From assembly GCF_000626715.1 (NCBI RefSeq), contig NZ_AQRA01000017.1, forward strand, positions 1-43,213: a stretch of DNA of 43,213 nucleotides. The letters are read 5' to 3'. The notes under the pieces are model-generated. The model was not told the origin of the DNA and made no database searches. It saw only the letters and a list, made by a program, of their open reading frames with translations. The position numbers and the translations under genes are program-made. Origin of the DNA: Aquimarina atlantica (GTDB lineage Bacteria; Bacteroidota; Bacteroidia; Flavobacteriales; Flavobacteriaceae). Of the stretch, positions 33,400 through 42,337 are shown in pieces (position 1 is the stretch's first letter; the number at the start of each line of letters is the position of its first letter).

Positions 33400-34818
33400 C
33401 TACTCTATCATAAGGACTATAGGTAGTGAATATAGAACTCCTACTTTTTCTCCTTGATGTTCTCCCGGAATCATTTGAGGAAAAGATTGTATTACTCTTT
33501 TAGCTTCTTGTTCAAGTTCAGGAATAGGTGCTCTTGCCTGTACATCGACTATTTTACCAGTATTGTCGATTTTGAATCGAACATAAATCCTGTTAATTCC
33601 TGTTAGACCATTAGATTCGGCTATTTTTATATTAAAATTGGTGTTTACAAACTTTTTAATTTCATTAGACACACATTTCTTTCTTTGCGAGTTATCTATA
33701 GTGCTATTACAACTGTTGGTAGTTGGTACTTTATCAATTATTGAAAACGGAATTTCGACTTTACCAAGATCGTTTTTGTATTTTGATAAATCCTCACGAT
33801 CTTTTGCAAGCAATACTTTTAAAGCTTCTTCTTCTTCGTCAGTTAATCCACCAGTAACCGTAATAGCATCTTTTAGGTCTTTAATAAGTTCTATTGGCCT
33901 TTTTTGATCTGCTTGCTTTTTAATAATTTTTTCAGGTTCCTGATTGCTTAAATCTTCTGTGCATGAGGTATATACCAATATACTACAAACTATAGGTAAT
34001 AAGAGTAAATACTTTAGCTTTAGTGTTTTTTTTGATTTTGATTTTTGTAACATTAGAATTCGTTTTTTAATTAATGAATAATTGAAAAATTGATTGATAA
34101 ATTTTATGTTTTCAGTGGCAAAAACAGTATTTAATAATTGTTCATAGTACTTTTTTTTACCTAATATTTTAATGCTTTTTGCATCTGCAATGAATTCATG
34201 TATAACATTTATTCTTAATTGATATAGATATACCAAAGGATTAAACCAGAAAACTATTTTGAGTAACTCGAACCATAAAAGATCTAGAGAATGTTTCTCT
34301 TGCAGATGAACTATTTCGTGAGTAATAACTTGTTTTCTCTCTATACTATTTAATTGATCACCAATGTATACTGTTTTAAAAAAAGAGAAAGCATCTTTAC
34401 TGTCTCGTATGGTGTAGATTTTATAACCATGAATGTAATTATAAGTTGCGTTGTTTTGAATAGTCTTAAGAGCTATTATTTTTCTTATGAATAAAATAAG
34501 CATAATACAGATTCCGATACCATAACACAGTTGCCACCAATTCATATTTCCCATTGAATTCCAAATGTATAAGATGGAAGGGGTTTCGACTTCGATTTGT
34601 TGTCCTATAAATACTGTTGGTAACTGAAAAACGTATTCTTCTGGAATGTTTTCTTGTATACTTTTTATTTTGATAAAAGGTAGGATGAAAGAAAGTATAG
34701 AGGTACTTAATAAATACAACCTATTCCAGGTAAAAAAGGTGTCTTTTTTATGAAACACATCATAAAGCACTAGAAATAGGACTTGAAAAATAACAGTTTG
34801 TAGAAGATAGTAGAGCAT
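33400..34818 (-). CDS. M56 family metalloprotease with TonB-C-like C-terminal domain
   Basis: This 472-aa protein has membrane segments near 2-20, 35-52, 95-112 and 268-286. The zinc motif HEIVH is at 167-171 and Glu208 in HEFIAD. After the last membrane segment comes a lipobox-like VYTSC, then an acidic linker (about 290-350) and a TonB C-terminal-like domain (about 366-472: GINRIYVRFKIDNTGKIVDV, YSLPIVLMI). The BlaI partner gene lies 5 bases upstream. The sensor domain differs from the first M56 protein in this window, so the signal probably differs too. The TonB-like module may contact an outer-membrane or cell-wall partner; that is inference. Confidence 0.88.
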   Translation of the reverse strand: MLYYLLQTVIFQVLFLVLYDVFHKKDTFFTWNRLYLLSTSILSFILPFIKIKSIQENIPEEYVFQLPTVFIGQQIEVETPSILYIWNSMGNMNWWQLCYGIGICIMLILFIRKIIALKTIQNNATYNYIHGYKIYTIRDSKDAFSFFKTVYIGDQLNSIERKQVITHEIVHLQEKHSLDLLWFELLKIVFWFNPLVYLYQLRINVIHEFIADAKSIKILGKKKYYEQLLNTVFATENIKFINQFFNYSLIKKRILMLQKSKSKKTLKLKYLLLLPIVCSILVYTSCTEDLSNQEPEKIIKKQADQKRPIELIKDLKDAITVTGGLTDEEEEALKVLLAKDREDLSKYKNDLGKVEIPFSIIDKVPTTNSCNSTIDNSQRKKCVSNEIKKFVNTNFNIKIAESNGLTGINRIYVRFKIDNTGKIVDVQARAPIPELEQEAKRVIQSFPQMIPGEHQGEKVGVLYSLPIVLMIE

Positions 34819-34823
34819 GATTT

Positions 34824-35183
34824 TTATTTTTCTTTATCTAATTCTTTTAAAATCTGTTCGAGGTCTTTGATATCCATATCATTCTTTTTTACAAAAAAAG
34901 AAACCATATTTCTAAAAGATCCATTAAAATAATTGTTCATCAACTTGTTAAGAGATTGATTGCTATATTCTTCTTTTTTAACAAGAGGGAAGTAGATATA
35001 TCCTTTGCCTTTTTTACGATGGGAAACAAACGCTTTGTTCTCCAGGATTCTAATGATGGTAGAAATGGTGTTGTATGCAGGTTTGGGTTCTGGCATTTGC
35101 TCAATAATAGAAGCAACATTGGCTTCTTCTAGTTGCCATAACCATTGCATTACTTCTTCTTCTGCTTTTGTGAGTTGTTTCAT
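34824..35183 (-). CDS. BlaI/MecI/CopY family transcriptional repressor (second copy)
   Basis: This 119-aa winged-helix protein (LTKAEEEVMQWLWQLEEANV; PAYNTISTIIRILENKAFV; a dimerisation tail after about 75) is similar to but distinct from the repressor at 371-742. It is followed after 5 bases by its M56 protease partner. Three identical-geometry palindromes lie upstream, around its -7 element. It is expected to repress this operon and to be inactivated by proteolysis. Confidence 0.9.
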   Translation of the reverse strand: MKQLTKAEEEVMQWLWQLEEANVASIIEQMPEPKPAYNTISTIIRILENKAFVSHRKKGKGYIYFPLVKKEEYSNQSLNKLMNNYFNGSFRNMVSFFVKKNDMDIKDLEQILKELDKEK

Positions 35184-35227
35184 CTATTGGTTGTTATGTC
35201 CTGTTTCCGAAAAGACGGAAATGATTT

Positions 35228-35243
35228 AACTAAAAACTTAGTT
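35228..35243. promoter_or_regulatory. BlaI-type operator box A, second operon
   Basis: AACTAA-N4-TTAGTT, a 16-bp palindrome with perfect 6-bp arms, lies just downstream of the -7 element (35252-35259). Confidence 0.7.
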
Positions 35244-35251
35244 CTATAAAG

Positions 35252-35259
35252 CAAATATA
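35252..35259 (-). promoter_or_regulatory. -7 element of the second blaI-M56 operon
   Basis: TATATTTG on the minus strand is a full TAnnTTTG match, between operator boxes A and B. It predicts a leader of about 65 nt. No TTG at -33 was found; boxes B and C occupy that region. Confidence 0.6.
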
Positions 35260-35274
35260 ACTAAATTTTTAGTT
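35259..35274. promoter_or_regulatory. BlaI-type operator box B, second operon
   Basis: AACTAA-N4-TTAGTT, perfect 6-bp arms, begins 31 bp after box A (about three helical turns) and touches the -7 element. Confidence 0.7.
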
Positions 35275-35276
35275 TA

Positions 35277-35292
35277 AACTAATTTTTTAGTT
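35277..35292. promoter_or_regulatory. BlaI-type operator box C, second operon
   Basis: AACTAA-N4-TTAGTT, perfect 6-bp arms, begins 18 bp after box B and covers the upstream (-33) part of the promoter. Confidence 0.7.
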
Positions 35293-35341
35293 GAAAAAAT
35301 TAAAAGTTGACTGCGTGCATTTAAAAAAATAAGCCTCAGAA

Positions 35342-35794
35342 TTAATCGTTACCTGTTATTCGTTTTTGTGAAGATAAGTTGATCTCTGTTGTTTGTATTT
35401 CGAATACAATAGGTAAGGTGTATACGTCTTCAAAAATTTCTTTCTCTTCTAGAGAAGTCTTTTCTGATTTTGGAATTGTATATGGAAAAGCTTGTAGGGT
35501 TTTTATGGCTTCTAATTCTAGCTCCATAGATGATGACTTTGCCTGGATATCAACGATTCGACCAATTTGATCAATTTTAAATCGAACGTACACTCTGTTG
35601 GTTCCTGGTTTTGCATATGGTGTTATTGCGGCGATATTATAATTGGCATCTACAAACTCTTGTATTACTGTAATAATGCAGTTTTGTCTTATACGTTCAT
35701 TGGTCGAATCTTTACATTTCAGAATGGGGTTATTTTGGGAAAAAGATGCCGAAAATATCATTAATCCAATAAGTAATACTAAAAAAGATCGCAT
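35342..35794 (-). CDS. Secreted TonB-C-like domain protein
   Basis: This 150-aa protein has a signal peptide (MRSFLVLLIGLMIFSASFSQ) and then a single domain (about 22-135) closely like the C-terminal domain of the neighbouring M56 protein: TNRVYVRFKIDQIGRIVDI, ELEAIKTLQAFPYTIPK and YTLPIVFEIQ. Both keep a Cys pair near the domain start (LKCKD and RQNCI). It has no membrane anchor, so it is likely a free periplasmic or exported relative, perhaps a binding partner or decoy of the M56 sensor. It lies behind the operators of the second BlaI operon. Confidence 0.7.
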   Translation of the reverse strand: MRSFLVLLIGLMIFSASFSQNNPILKCKDSTNERIRQNCIITVIQEFVDANYNIAAITPYAKPGTNRVYVRFKIDQIGRIVDIQAKSSSMELELEAIKTLQAFPYTIPKSEKTSLEEKEIFEDVYTLPIVFEIQTTEINLSSQKRITGND

Positions 35795-35963
35795 AATTTT
35801 GGGGTAGTTTTAAATCAATTATTGGATTATTTGTATTTACAGGAACAAAAAAATAAAATAAAAATGTATTAAAAGAGATATGAAGGCATTAATAGATGAA
35901 ACACATTGTTAATTGATATTTGCGTAACAAATCAGAAACATTTTCGTCATATAAATAAAGAGC

Positions 35964-36464
35964 ATGGATATAGCATTAATCATCATAGGGTTTTTATTTT
36001 GCCTTCTGGGTTTGGTGGGAAGTTTTCTTCCTGTATTACCTGGTCCATTTACTTCGTGGATAGGGTTGTTGATTATTCATTTTACAGATGCTATCCCACA
36101 AAACTGGACTTTTTTAGGAATTACCTTAGGGATATCGATAGTAGTTTGGGTTCTGGATTATATTGTTCCTGCTCTGGGCACAAAACGGTTTGGAGGTACC
36201 AAATACGGAATGATAGGTAGTTCTATTGGCCTTATTATCGGGATCATTTTTATGGGACCTTTTGGTATCATAATAGGTCCATTTGCGGGAGCTTTTATAG
36301 GCGAACTCATAAGAGATAGTAGTGAATCTTCAAAAGCATTAAAAGCTGCTTTTGGTTCCTTTATTGGTTTTTTGGCAGGCACATTTCTTAAGTTTATTGT
36401 ATCTGTAGGATTTCTTATATTCTTTTTTATAAAAGTATGGGAAAATTGGGGAGAACTGTTTTAA
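35964..36464 (+). CDS. DUF456 membrane protein
   Basis: This 166-aa protein is almost wholly hydrophobic, with about four or five membrane helices rich in Gly/Ile. It carries the DUF456 pattern GFLFCLLGLVGSFLPVLPGP at the start and a middle Gly-rich block GLIIGIIFMGPFGIIIGPFAG. Function unknown; it may be a small transporter or membrane-shaping protein. It stands alone. Confidence 0.9.
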   Translation: MDIALIIIGFLFCLLGLVGSFLPVLPGPFTSWIGLLIIHFTDAIPQNWTFLGITLGISIVVWVLDYIVPALGTKRFGGTKYGMIGSSIGLIIGIIFMGPFGIIIGPFAGAFIGELIRDSSESSKALKAAFGSFIGFLAGTFLKFIVSVGFLIFFFIKVWENWGELF

Positions 36465-36684
36465 ATTTTTACATCTACACATAGCCTTCTTAACAATAAT
36501 CTTGATCATGAATATTCATTTTTGATATATAAGCCTATATATCCTATATGATAATATCTTCATATACTGGTTATCTATATATATAAGGAATGCAGAAGGC
36601 GTATTGAAGGTTTTATTGCATATTTGGTATAAATTTTGTGAAAAAAATAAGTATTTTGCAAACACACACAACTCAACTTTTTTT

Positions 36685-37773
36685 ATGGATACGATCTTTC
36701 TTTTCTTTTTAGTCCTGGGTGTGCAATCCCTGATAGTTGCTTTAATTTTACTTTTTTATAAATCCAAAAAACAAAAGGTAAATAGGTATTTAGGTTTTTT
36801 TTTCATTTTTCTTAGTATTGAATTATTTAGCTACGTTTTGATGCGAAATACGGATCAATATATAGCATCTTATAATCCTTTTAGATTTAATTTTTTAAAT
36901 ATAATTCTTATTTATTTCTATGCTGTAGAGACTGCGGGTATTGAAATCAAGAATAAGTATCGATATTATATTCCTGGTATATTAGAATTTCTTATTCTGT
37001 CTTTGATTTTTGTTAAAGTAAATAATACCCCGGATTTAGTATATTCTCGTAATACTATAATATTTTTGTACTCTTATATCATTTCTTGCTCGGCTTTTAT
37101 TGCATATATGTGTATAAGAATACTATTTGTTATTAAGAATCATACTACTTTTTTGCCCTTCTTTTACACAGATACAAGATATAAATCTCTGTTATGGCTA
37201 AAGATATTCTGTATTATATTTATTATTTATCATATAATGGCATTAGCATCTGTACTTGTTTTATCAGAATATAAGTATATGACAACTATATCTGATGGTT
37301 TGTCTTTATTGTTATTATATTATTTTACCATAGGAAGTTTAATACAAATTAACATTGTCAATATCACATCTAAAAGCGAGGTAGAATTATCAAAACGTAG
37401 ACGAGAAGAAAATAAGGAAATTTATAAGCGAGTTACCAAAGCAATAGAGCAATGTATGATAGAGGAAAAAGCTTTTCTGGATCCGGATATGACGTTAAAA
37501 ACTTTTGCAAAAAGAGTGGGAGAGCCGAGTCGTCTCATTTCTAAAACTATTAATGAGATGGAGTATAAGAACTTTAACTTGTATCTTAATCATTACAGAG
37601 TTGAAGAATTTAAAACACTTATAGAATCAGAGAAATATCAAAAATATAGCAATACAGCATTAGCTAAAGAGGCTGGATTTAATTCGAGAGCTTCTTTTTA
37701 TAAAAACTTTAAAGATATTGTAGGGATTTCTCCTTCAGATTATTTTGAGAGTTTAAATCAGGATACCATATAG
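36685..37773 (+). CDS. Membrane AraC-type regulator, copy 1
   Basis: The protein is 362 aa from ATG 36685; the frame extends to 36604, but the paralogue downstream starts at the matching MDT and has exactly the same length. The N-terminal half holds about six to seven membrane helices (residues 1-215). The C-terminal AraC domain (about 250-360) includes TLKTFAKRVGEPSRLISKTI and the second helix-turn-helix ALAKEAGFNSRASFYKNFK. It probably senses something at the membrane and acts on DNA directly. It is the first of a tandem pair, 55 bases apart. Confidence 0.85.
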   Translation: MDTIFLFFLVLGVQSLIVALILLFYKSKKQKVNRYLGFFFIFLSIELFSYVLMRNTDQYIASYNPFRFNFLNIILIYFYAVETAGIEIKNKYRYYIPGILEFLILSLIFVKVNNTPDLVYSRNTIIFLYSYIISCSAFIAYMCIRILFVIKNHTTFLPFFYTDTRYKSLLWLKIFCIIFIIYHIMALASVLVLSEYKYMTTISDGLSLLLLYYFTIGSLIQINIVNITSKSEVELSKRRREENKEIYKRVTKAIEQCMIEEKAFLDPDMTLKTFAKRVGEPSRLISKTINEMEYKNFNLYLNHYRVEEFKTLIESEKYQKYSNTALAKEAGFNSRASFYKNFKDIVGISPSDYFESLNQDTI

Positions 37774-37828
37774 GTTTTTTTAGTTCAAAAAATCATTTTT
37801 TTAACGCATCAATATTTTTTTTAAAATA

Positions 37829-38917
37829 ATGGATACTTTATTTATATTCTATTTGGCTTTAGGGATACAATCCATGATCGTTGCCTTGATTTTATTTTTT
37901 TATAAATCCCAGAAACAAAAAGTAAATAAATATTTAGGGTTTTTCTTTATCTCTCTTTGTATTGAATTGCTGAGTTTTGTGTTGTTGTGGGACATGGAGG
38001 AAATGTTCAAATCTTATAATCCGTTCACATTCAATTTTTTGAATATGGTCCTCGTTTTCTTCTATGCCACAGAGACTACAGGTATTGAGATTAAGAATAA
38101 ATATCGATATTATATTCCCGCGATACTAGAATTCTTAGTGTTTTCTATACTCCTTATAAAAGTAATTGGGAGCCCAGATCTTGTACTTTCTATGGAGCAT
38201 ATCTTGTTTTTATATTTTGATTTATTTTCTTCCACTGTTTTTATAATTTATATGTGTGTGAGAACGATACTGGTTATCAAGGATCACAATAAATTTTTAC
38301 CCTTCTTTTATACGGATGCGAAATATAAATCTCTGTTATGGTTAAAAATATTTTGTATTGTATTTATTGCTTATCATTTAATTGCATTTGGCGCAGTAAT
38401 TACCGCACTTGAAAATGAGTATATGCGATTTGTACTTGATGGTTTGGCTTTATTGTTGCTCTATTATGTTACCATAGGAAGTTTGACACAAATTAACATT
38501 GTTAATATTACGTCTGAAAGCGAGGTGAAGTTGTCAAAACGTAAACAAGAAGAAAATAAGGAAATTTATAAACGAGTTTCCAAAGCAATAGAGCGATGTA
38601 TGGTAGAGGAAAAAGCTTTTTTGGATCATGATATGACATTAAAAACTTTTGCTAAAAGAGTGGGAGAATCGAGCCGTCTCATTTCTAAAACTATTAATGA
38701 GATGGAATATAAAAACTTTAATATGTATCTTAATCATTACAGAGTTGAAGAATTTAAAATACTTATAGAATCAGAGAAGTATCAAAAATATAGCAATACA
38801 GCATTAGCTAGGGAAGCCGGATTTAATTCGAGAGCTTCTTTTTATAAAAATTTTAAAGATATTGTGGGTATTTCTCCAACAGATTATTTTGATAGCTTAA
38901 ATTCTGATATTGTCTAA
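37829..38917 (+). CDS. Membrane AraC-type regulator, copy 2
   Basis: This 362-aa paralogue of the upstream gene has the same membrane half and AraC half and the same length. The DNA-binding part is nearly unchanged (for example KTFAKRVGESSRLISKTIN), while the membrane half differs more, as expected if the pair kept targets and split signals. It is in the same orientation, 55 bases downstream. Both are probably transcribed together. Confidence 0.85.
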   Translation: MDTLFIFYLALGIQSMIVALILFFYKSQKQKVNKYLGFFFISLCIELLSFVLLWDMEEMFKSYNPFTFNFLNMVLVFFYATETTGIEIKNKYRYYIPAILEFLVFSILLIKVIGSPDLVLSMEHILFLYFDLFSSTVFIIYMCVRTILVIKDHNKFLPFFYTDAKYKSLLWLKIFCIVFIAYHLIAFGAVITALENEYMRFVLDGLALLLLYYVTIGSLTQINIVNITSESEVKLSKRKQEENKEIYKRVSKAIERCMVEEKAFLDHDMTLKTFAKRVGESSRLISKTINEMEYKNFNMYLNHYRVEEFKILIESEKYQKYSNTALAREAGFNSRASFYKNFKDIVGISPTDYFDSLNSDIV

Positions 38918-39046
38918 TTTTGAAAAGAATTAGTTATTGAATTTGCAAAATATCAATACATAATATTTGTGTTTTTGAGGACCTTACTTTAAACTAATCT
39001 GTTACTACTTAAAGTATATAAACGATTTATTATGATGTTAAAATAA

Positions 39047-39074
39047 AATCGCCCGGAAATATTTCCGGGCGATT
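39047..39074 (-). terminator. Terminator of the M4 protease gene
   Basis: Perfect 14-bp palindrome arms (39047-39060 and 39061-39074, G+C-rich centre) are followed on the minus strand by a T-rich tract. The hairpin begins 66 bases after the M4 stop codon. It also separates the convergent AraC pair from the protease. Confidence 0.85.
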
Positions 39075-39140
39075 CTTGCTGCTAAAATCTAAGTTGAGTT
39101 AAAAGAGTTAGCTGATATTTATAACAACACAAATAACTTA

Positions 39141-42005
39141 CTATTTAATAATTACTTTCTTTACATCTTGATTCCCTCTCTTTACAAAGTAAATACCAGG
39201 GTTTAATCCAGATACATCTACCTTTATAGTGTTATTTCCTAAGGTTGATTTTACTTCTTTGTTGTATACTACTTTTCCTAGGATATTAACAATTCTGATT
39301 TGAGATACATTATCTAAAGACTTGAAAGATATGTTAAGATCTTTCGATGCCGGATTTGGATACACATTAAATCCAGTAGCGTTGTTTAGGTTACTTCCAA
39401 ATGCTGAGGCAAAAAAGGCTGAATCACAAGAACCAATAACTATCCAACCTCTAGCGGTTAATTCGTATATGGTACCAAAGTATTTTACTTTATCTCCAAT
39501 AGAATACGTATTTCCTGGTTGATACTCTGGGATGGTGTCACAGTTATTACCATTAGTATCTTCTAGAGTAGTAAAGCTTATTACAGCAGAGTAAGGGGCG
39601 TCTATCTGGTTACCACCAGTTGTTCCGCATTGACCAAGATTTTTCCATGAAGTAGCAGTTTTTTCATATAAATACCCCTGGTATGTAACCTTATCACCAA
39701 CCTGATATGGGTTACCTGCTTGATACGCTGGTACACCAGCACAAGGATCTGTACCGCCATCTGTAGAACAGGTGTATTTTACTCTTGCTTCATATTTTGT
39801 ATTCGCTGCCAAACCAGTAAGGTTAGTAGTAGCTCCAGAAACTGTAGAAGTTGTGTACGAAGCATCTGCGGCTTTTTTATACTCAAAAGTATAGTTTGAT
39901 ACTCCGCTTATACCTGTCCAGCTTACAGTTGCAGAGTTTATAGTTATATTAGATGAATTTACACCTGTAACGGCGTTACAATCACCCCCGCCACCATCTG
40001 TAGCAGTAGTAAATCTTATCACAGTTGAGTATGGTGCAGTTTCACCATTGGTACAAGCATATTTTAAACGTACTTCGTACGCAGTATCTACTGTTAGGCC
40101 GTCTAATGTTTTGCTGGTACCTGTTACAGAAGATGTAGTATACGAAGCATCTGCAGCTTTTTTGTACTCAAAAGTGTATGTAGAGATGCCTGTAACTGCA
40201 TTCCAGTTAATTGTAGCACCATTTTTAGTAATATTAGATGCTGCTACTCCACTTACAGCAGAACAGTCACCACCGCCACCATCACAGTTAGCATTACCAG
40301 TGAACTTAGCACCAACACCTACAGCATTCATAGCGTTAGTTACAACTTTTATTTCACACGAATTAGCGCCGTATAAATCTTTAGCGGCATTAATTACTGC
40401 ATTTCTTGCATCAGCATATTTTGAGCTTCTTGTTAGGTAATTTGTTAGAGAACGATATGCAATTTTTCCTGCTTTTTCGATACCAATACCTTCTACATCA
40501 TAAGCTGTACCATTATCATTAGATCCTTTTGCTCCTTGAGATACGATATAGAACCAATGGTTCATTACACCACTGTTGGTATGCACGCCTCCATTGTCAG
40601 CAGAACCTTGTGCAGTAGATACCCAGTTAGTTCCTCTATATGTATCGGGTTGATTATGTTGCTTAGGGTTAGATAGATCTCTTTTAAGTCTTGGATCTGG
40701 GTGTTTATCTGCTAGTTTCCAAACCTTGGCATCTACTACTTTATTAAAGGTGTAATACTCTACCAAAGATCCAAACATATCGCTATACGATTCATTAAGA
40801 GCTCCAGATTCTCCCTGGTATACCATTGCTCCAGATTCTTGAGTAACCCCGTGTACCATCTCATGACCAACTACATCTAACGCAGTAACCGGGGTACCTT
40901 GAAGTTGTCTGGTATTTCCGTAGTACATCCAGGTGCCAGACCAAAATGCATTGTCATCACCATATCGACCGGCACCGTTTACATATATGTTGATATTGCT
41001 TCCTCTATTATCATAACTAGAGCGATTAAACTCGTTTTTAAACATATCCCAGGTTTTTTCTGCTCCCCAGTATGCAGCTGTTCTGTGGTTTTGTTCTCCG
41101 CCAATTCTAAAATCTTTAGTTTGACTCGAATAGATAGAACGAGTGTTTGTAGGTTCAAGTATTGCTGTTCCTGTAGCATTAACTTGTAGTTGTGCTCCTT
41201 GCATATCGTATAAAGCAAGTTTTCTATCTCCAGATTGTCTCATTTCATATCGACCACCATTTTGTGTAACCGTTATGTTTTGAGGACCATAGTATCCTGT
41301 GTCTGTAGTACCATCTACATGGTGTATCTTTTCTTCAATAAAAAGAATTTCGCCATTTGAAGCATCTACAAAAACTTCTTTACGTCCAAAAGGTTCTACA
41401 GAGTACATATCGAATTTGTATGCTAATCTCAATGCGTTGGCATTCATTGCATTGTTTTTAGTGATGTACACTAATTCACCTTCACTACTTACTTTCTCAC
41501 CTCTGAAAGTTTTATTGTTAGCTCTGGGAGCTCTAGCTTCCCAGACATATTGCTTTGCTTTAATTACATCTTTTGCTTTTTGTAATGCCTGAGCAGAAGA
41601 TAACGTACTGCTTTTTGCAAAAGATTTAGCTGGCGTTGCTGTAAACCATTCTCCGTTGGCAGAAGTTACCTGCCCGTTTTTAACATGGATCAAGTACATA
41701 GAACTCTCTACAGGAATCCCATTAATAGATTGTTGTAAACGGTAGTGAGTGAAACCTAATTCATCTTTTACAACTTCAGAAATGATAACGCCTTGCCCTG
41801 GTACTTTATCAAAGTGCTCCGACATAAAGATCTCTGGAGAAGAGAATGATGATTTTTTTGCTCCGTTTTGAGCAGCATCAAAATCGATCGCTCTTGGGGC
41901 CATTCCGTCGCCTCCTTTTTGAACAATGTTATACTTCTCTTGTCCATAAGAAGAAAGCATAAGTACCATTGCAAATGCAATTAAGATGTTTAGTTTTTTT
42001 TTCAT
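39141..42005 (-). CDS. T9SS-exported M4 (thermolysin-like) metalloprotease with Fn3 and CBM5/12-like modules
   Basis: This 954-aa protein has a signal peptide ending in SSYGQ and an FTP/PepSY propeptide (about 25-215). The M4 catalytic domain (about 235-570) carries HEMVH at 381-385 and the third zinc ligand Glu405 (GALNESYSD). Two Fn3 domains follow (about 583-665 and 678-812). The second carries a CBM5/12-like module (about 755-793: PAYQAGNPYQVGDKVTYQG) inside its last hairpin. A further copy of that module follows (about 821-855). A T9SS sorting domain (about 870-954, NVYPNPASKDLNISF) ends the protein. It should be released outside the cell to cut proteins, perhaps bound to chitin or another polymer. 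It could supply hydroxyproline peptides if the substrate is collagen-like; that link is only inference. Confidence 0.92.
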   Translation of the reverse strand: MKKKLNILIAFAMVLMLSSYGQEKYNIVQKGGDGMAPRAIDFDAAQNGAKKSSFSSPEIFMSEHFDKVPGQGVIISEVVKDELGFTHYRLQQSINGIPVESSMYLIHVKNGQVTSANGEWFTATPAKSFAKSSTLSSAQALQKAKDVIKAKQYVWEARAPRANNKTFRGEKVSSEGELVYITKNNAMNANALRLAYKFDMYSVEPFGRKEVFVDASNGEILFIEEKIHHVDGTTDTGYYGPQNITVTQNGGRYEMRQSGDRKLALYDMQGAQLQVNATGTAILEPTNTRSIYSSQTKDFRIGGEQNHRTAAYWGAEKTWDMFKNEFNRSSYDNRGSNINIYVNGAGRYGDDNAFWSGTWMYYGNTRQLQGTPVTALDVVGHEMVHGVTQESGAMVYQGESGALNESYSDMFGSLVEYYTFNKVVDAKVWKLADKHPDPRLKRDLSNPKQHNQPDTYRGTNWVSTAQGSADNGGVHTNSGVMNHWFYIVSQGAKGSNDNGTAYDVEGIGIEKAGKIAYRSLTNYLTRSSKYADARNAVINAAKDLYGANSCEIKVVTNAMNAVGVGAKFTGNANCDGGGGDCSAVSGVAASNITKNGATINWNAVTGISTYTFEYKKAADASYTTSSVTGTSKTLDGLTVDTAYEVRLKYACTNGETAPYSTVIRFTTATDGGGGDCNAVTGVNSSNITINSATVSWTGISGVSNYTFEYKKAADASYTTSTVSGATTNLTGLAANTKYEARVKYTCSTDGGTDPCAGVPAYQAGNPYQVGDKVTYQGYLYEKTATSWKNLGQCGTTGGNQIDAPYSAVISFTTLEDTNGNNCDTIPEYQPGNTYSIGDKVKYFGTIYELTARGWIVIGSCDSAFFASAFGSNLNNATGFNVYPNPASKDLNISFKSLDNVSQIRIVNILGKVVYNKEVKSTLGNNTIKVDVSGLNPGIYFVKRGNQDVKKVIIK

Positions 42006-42337
42006 AATTATTGATTTTGAGTTTGTTTTAAGGAGACGAAATTATTCCAAACAAAACCTCAGATCAACAAACACCTGTCTTAAACTATGGTTAAGACGGC
42101 TTATGTAGAATATTGAGACACCTTAATTATTTTATTTTCAATATGTTACATGATTTGAGTGGAAAACGAAGAGAGGAAGGGTTTTTAGTAGTTTTTTAAG
42201 ACAAAAATGCATTTTACGCTTGATATTTTAACATTTTTTGTAAGAATAATAGCTATTCTAAGTGTCTGGATTTGTATTCTTTGTAAGAATATTTAGGTTA
42301 ACTTCTTACTTTCTTATGTCAATATCACTACAAAAAA
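42006..42337. other. Intergenic region upstream of the M4 gene
   Basis: No ORF was seen. It holds an inverted repeat GTCTTAA-N7-TTAAGAC (42077-42097), a 12-bp direct repeat TTTGTAAGAATA (42237 and 42280) and an inverted pair AGAATA-N5-TATTCT (42243-42259). These may be regulatory sites for the protease gene. I found no clear TAnnTTTG promoter. Confidence 0.4.

Noticed and set aside
36604..36684. Upstream start for the first membrane AraC gene
   Set aside because: The extra 27 residues are absent in the tandem paralogue, which starts at the equivalent MDT.
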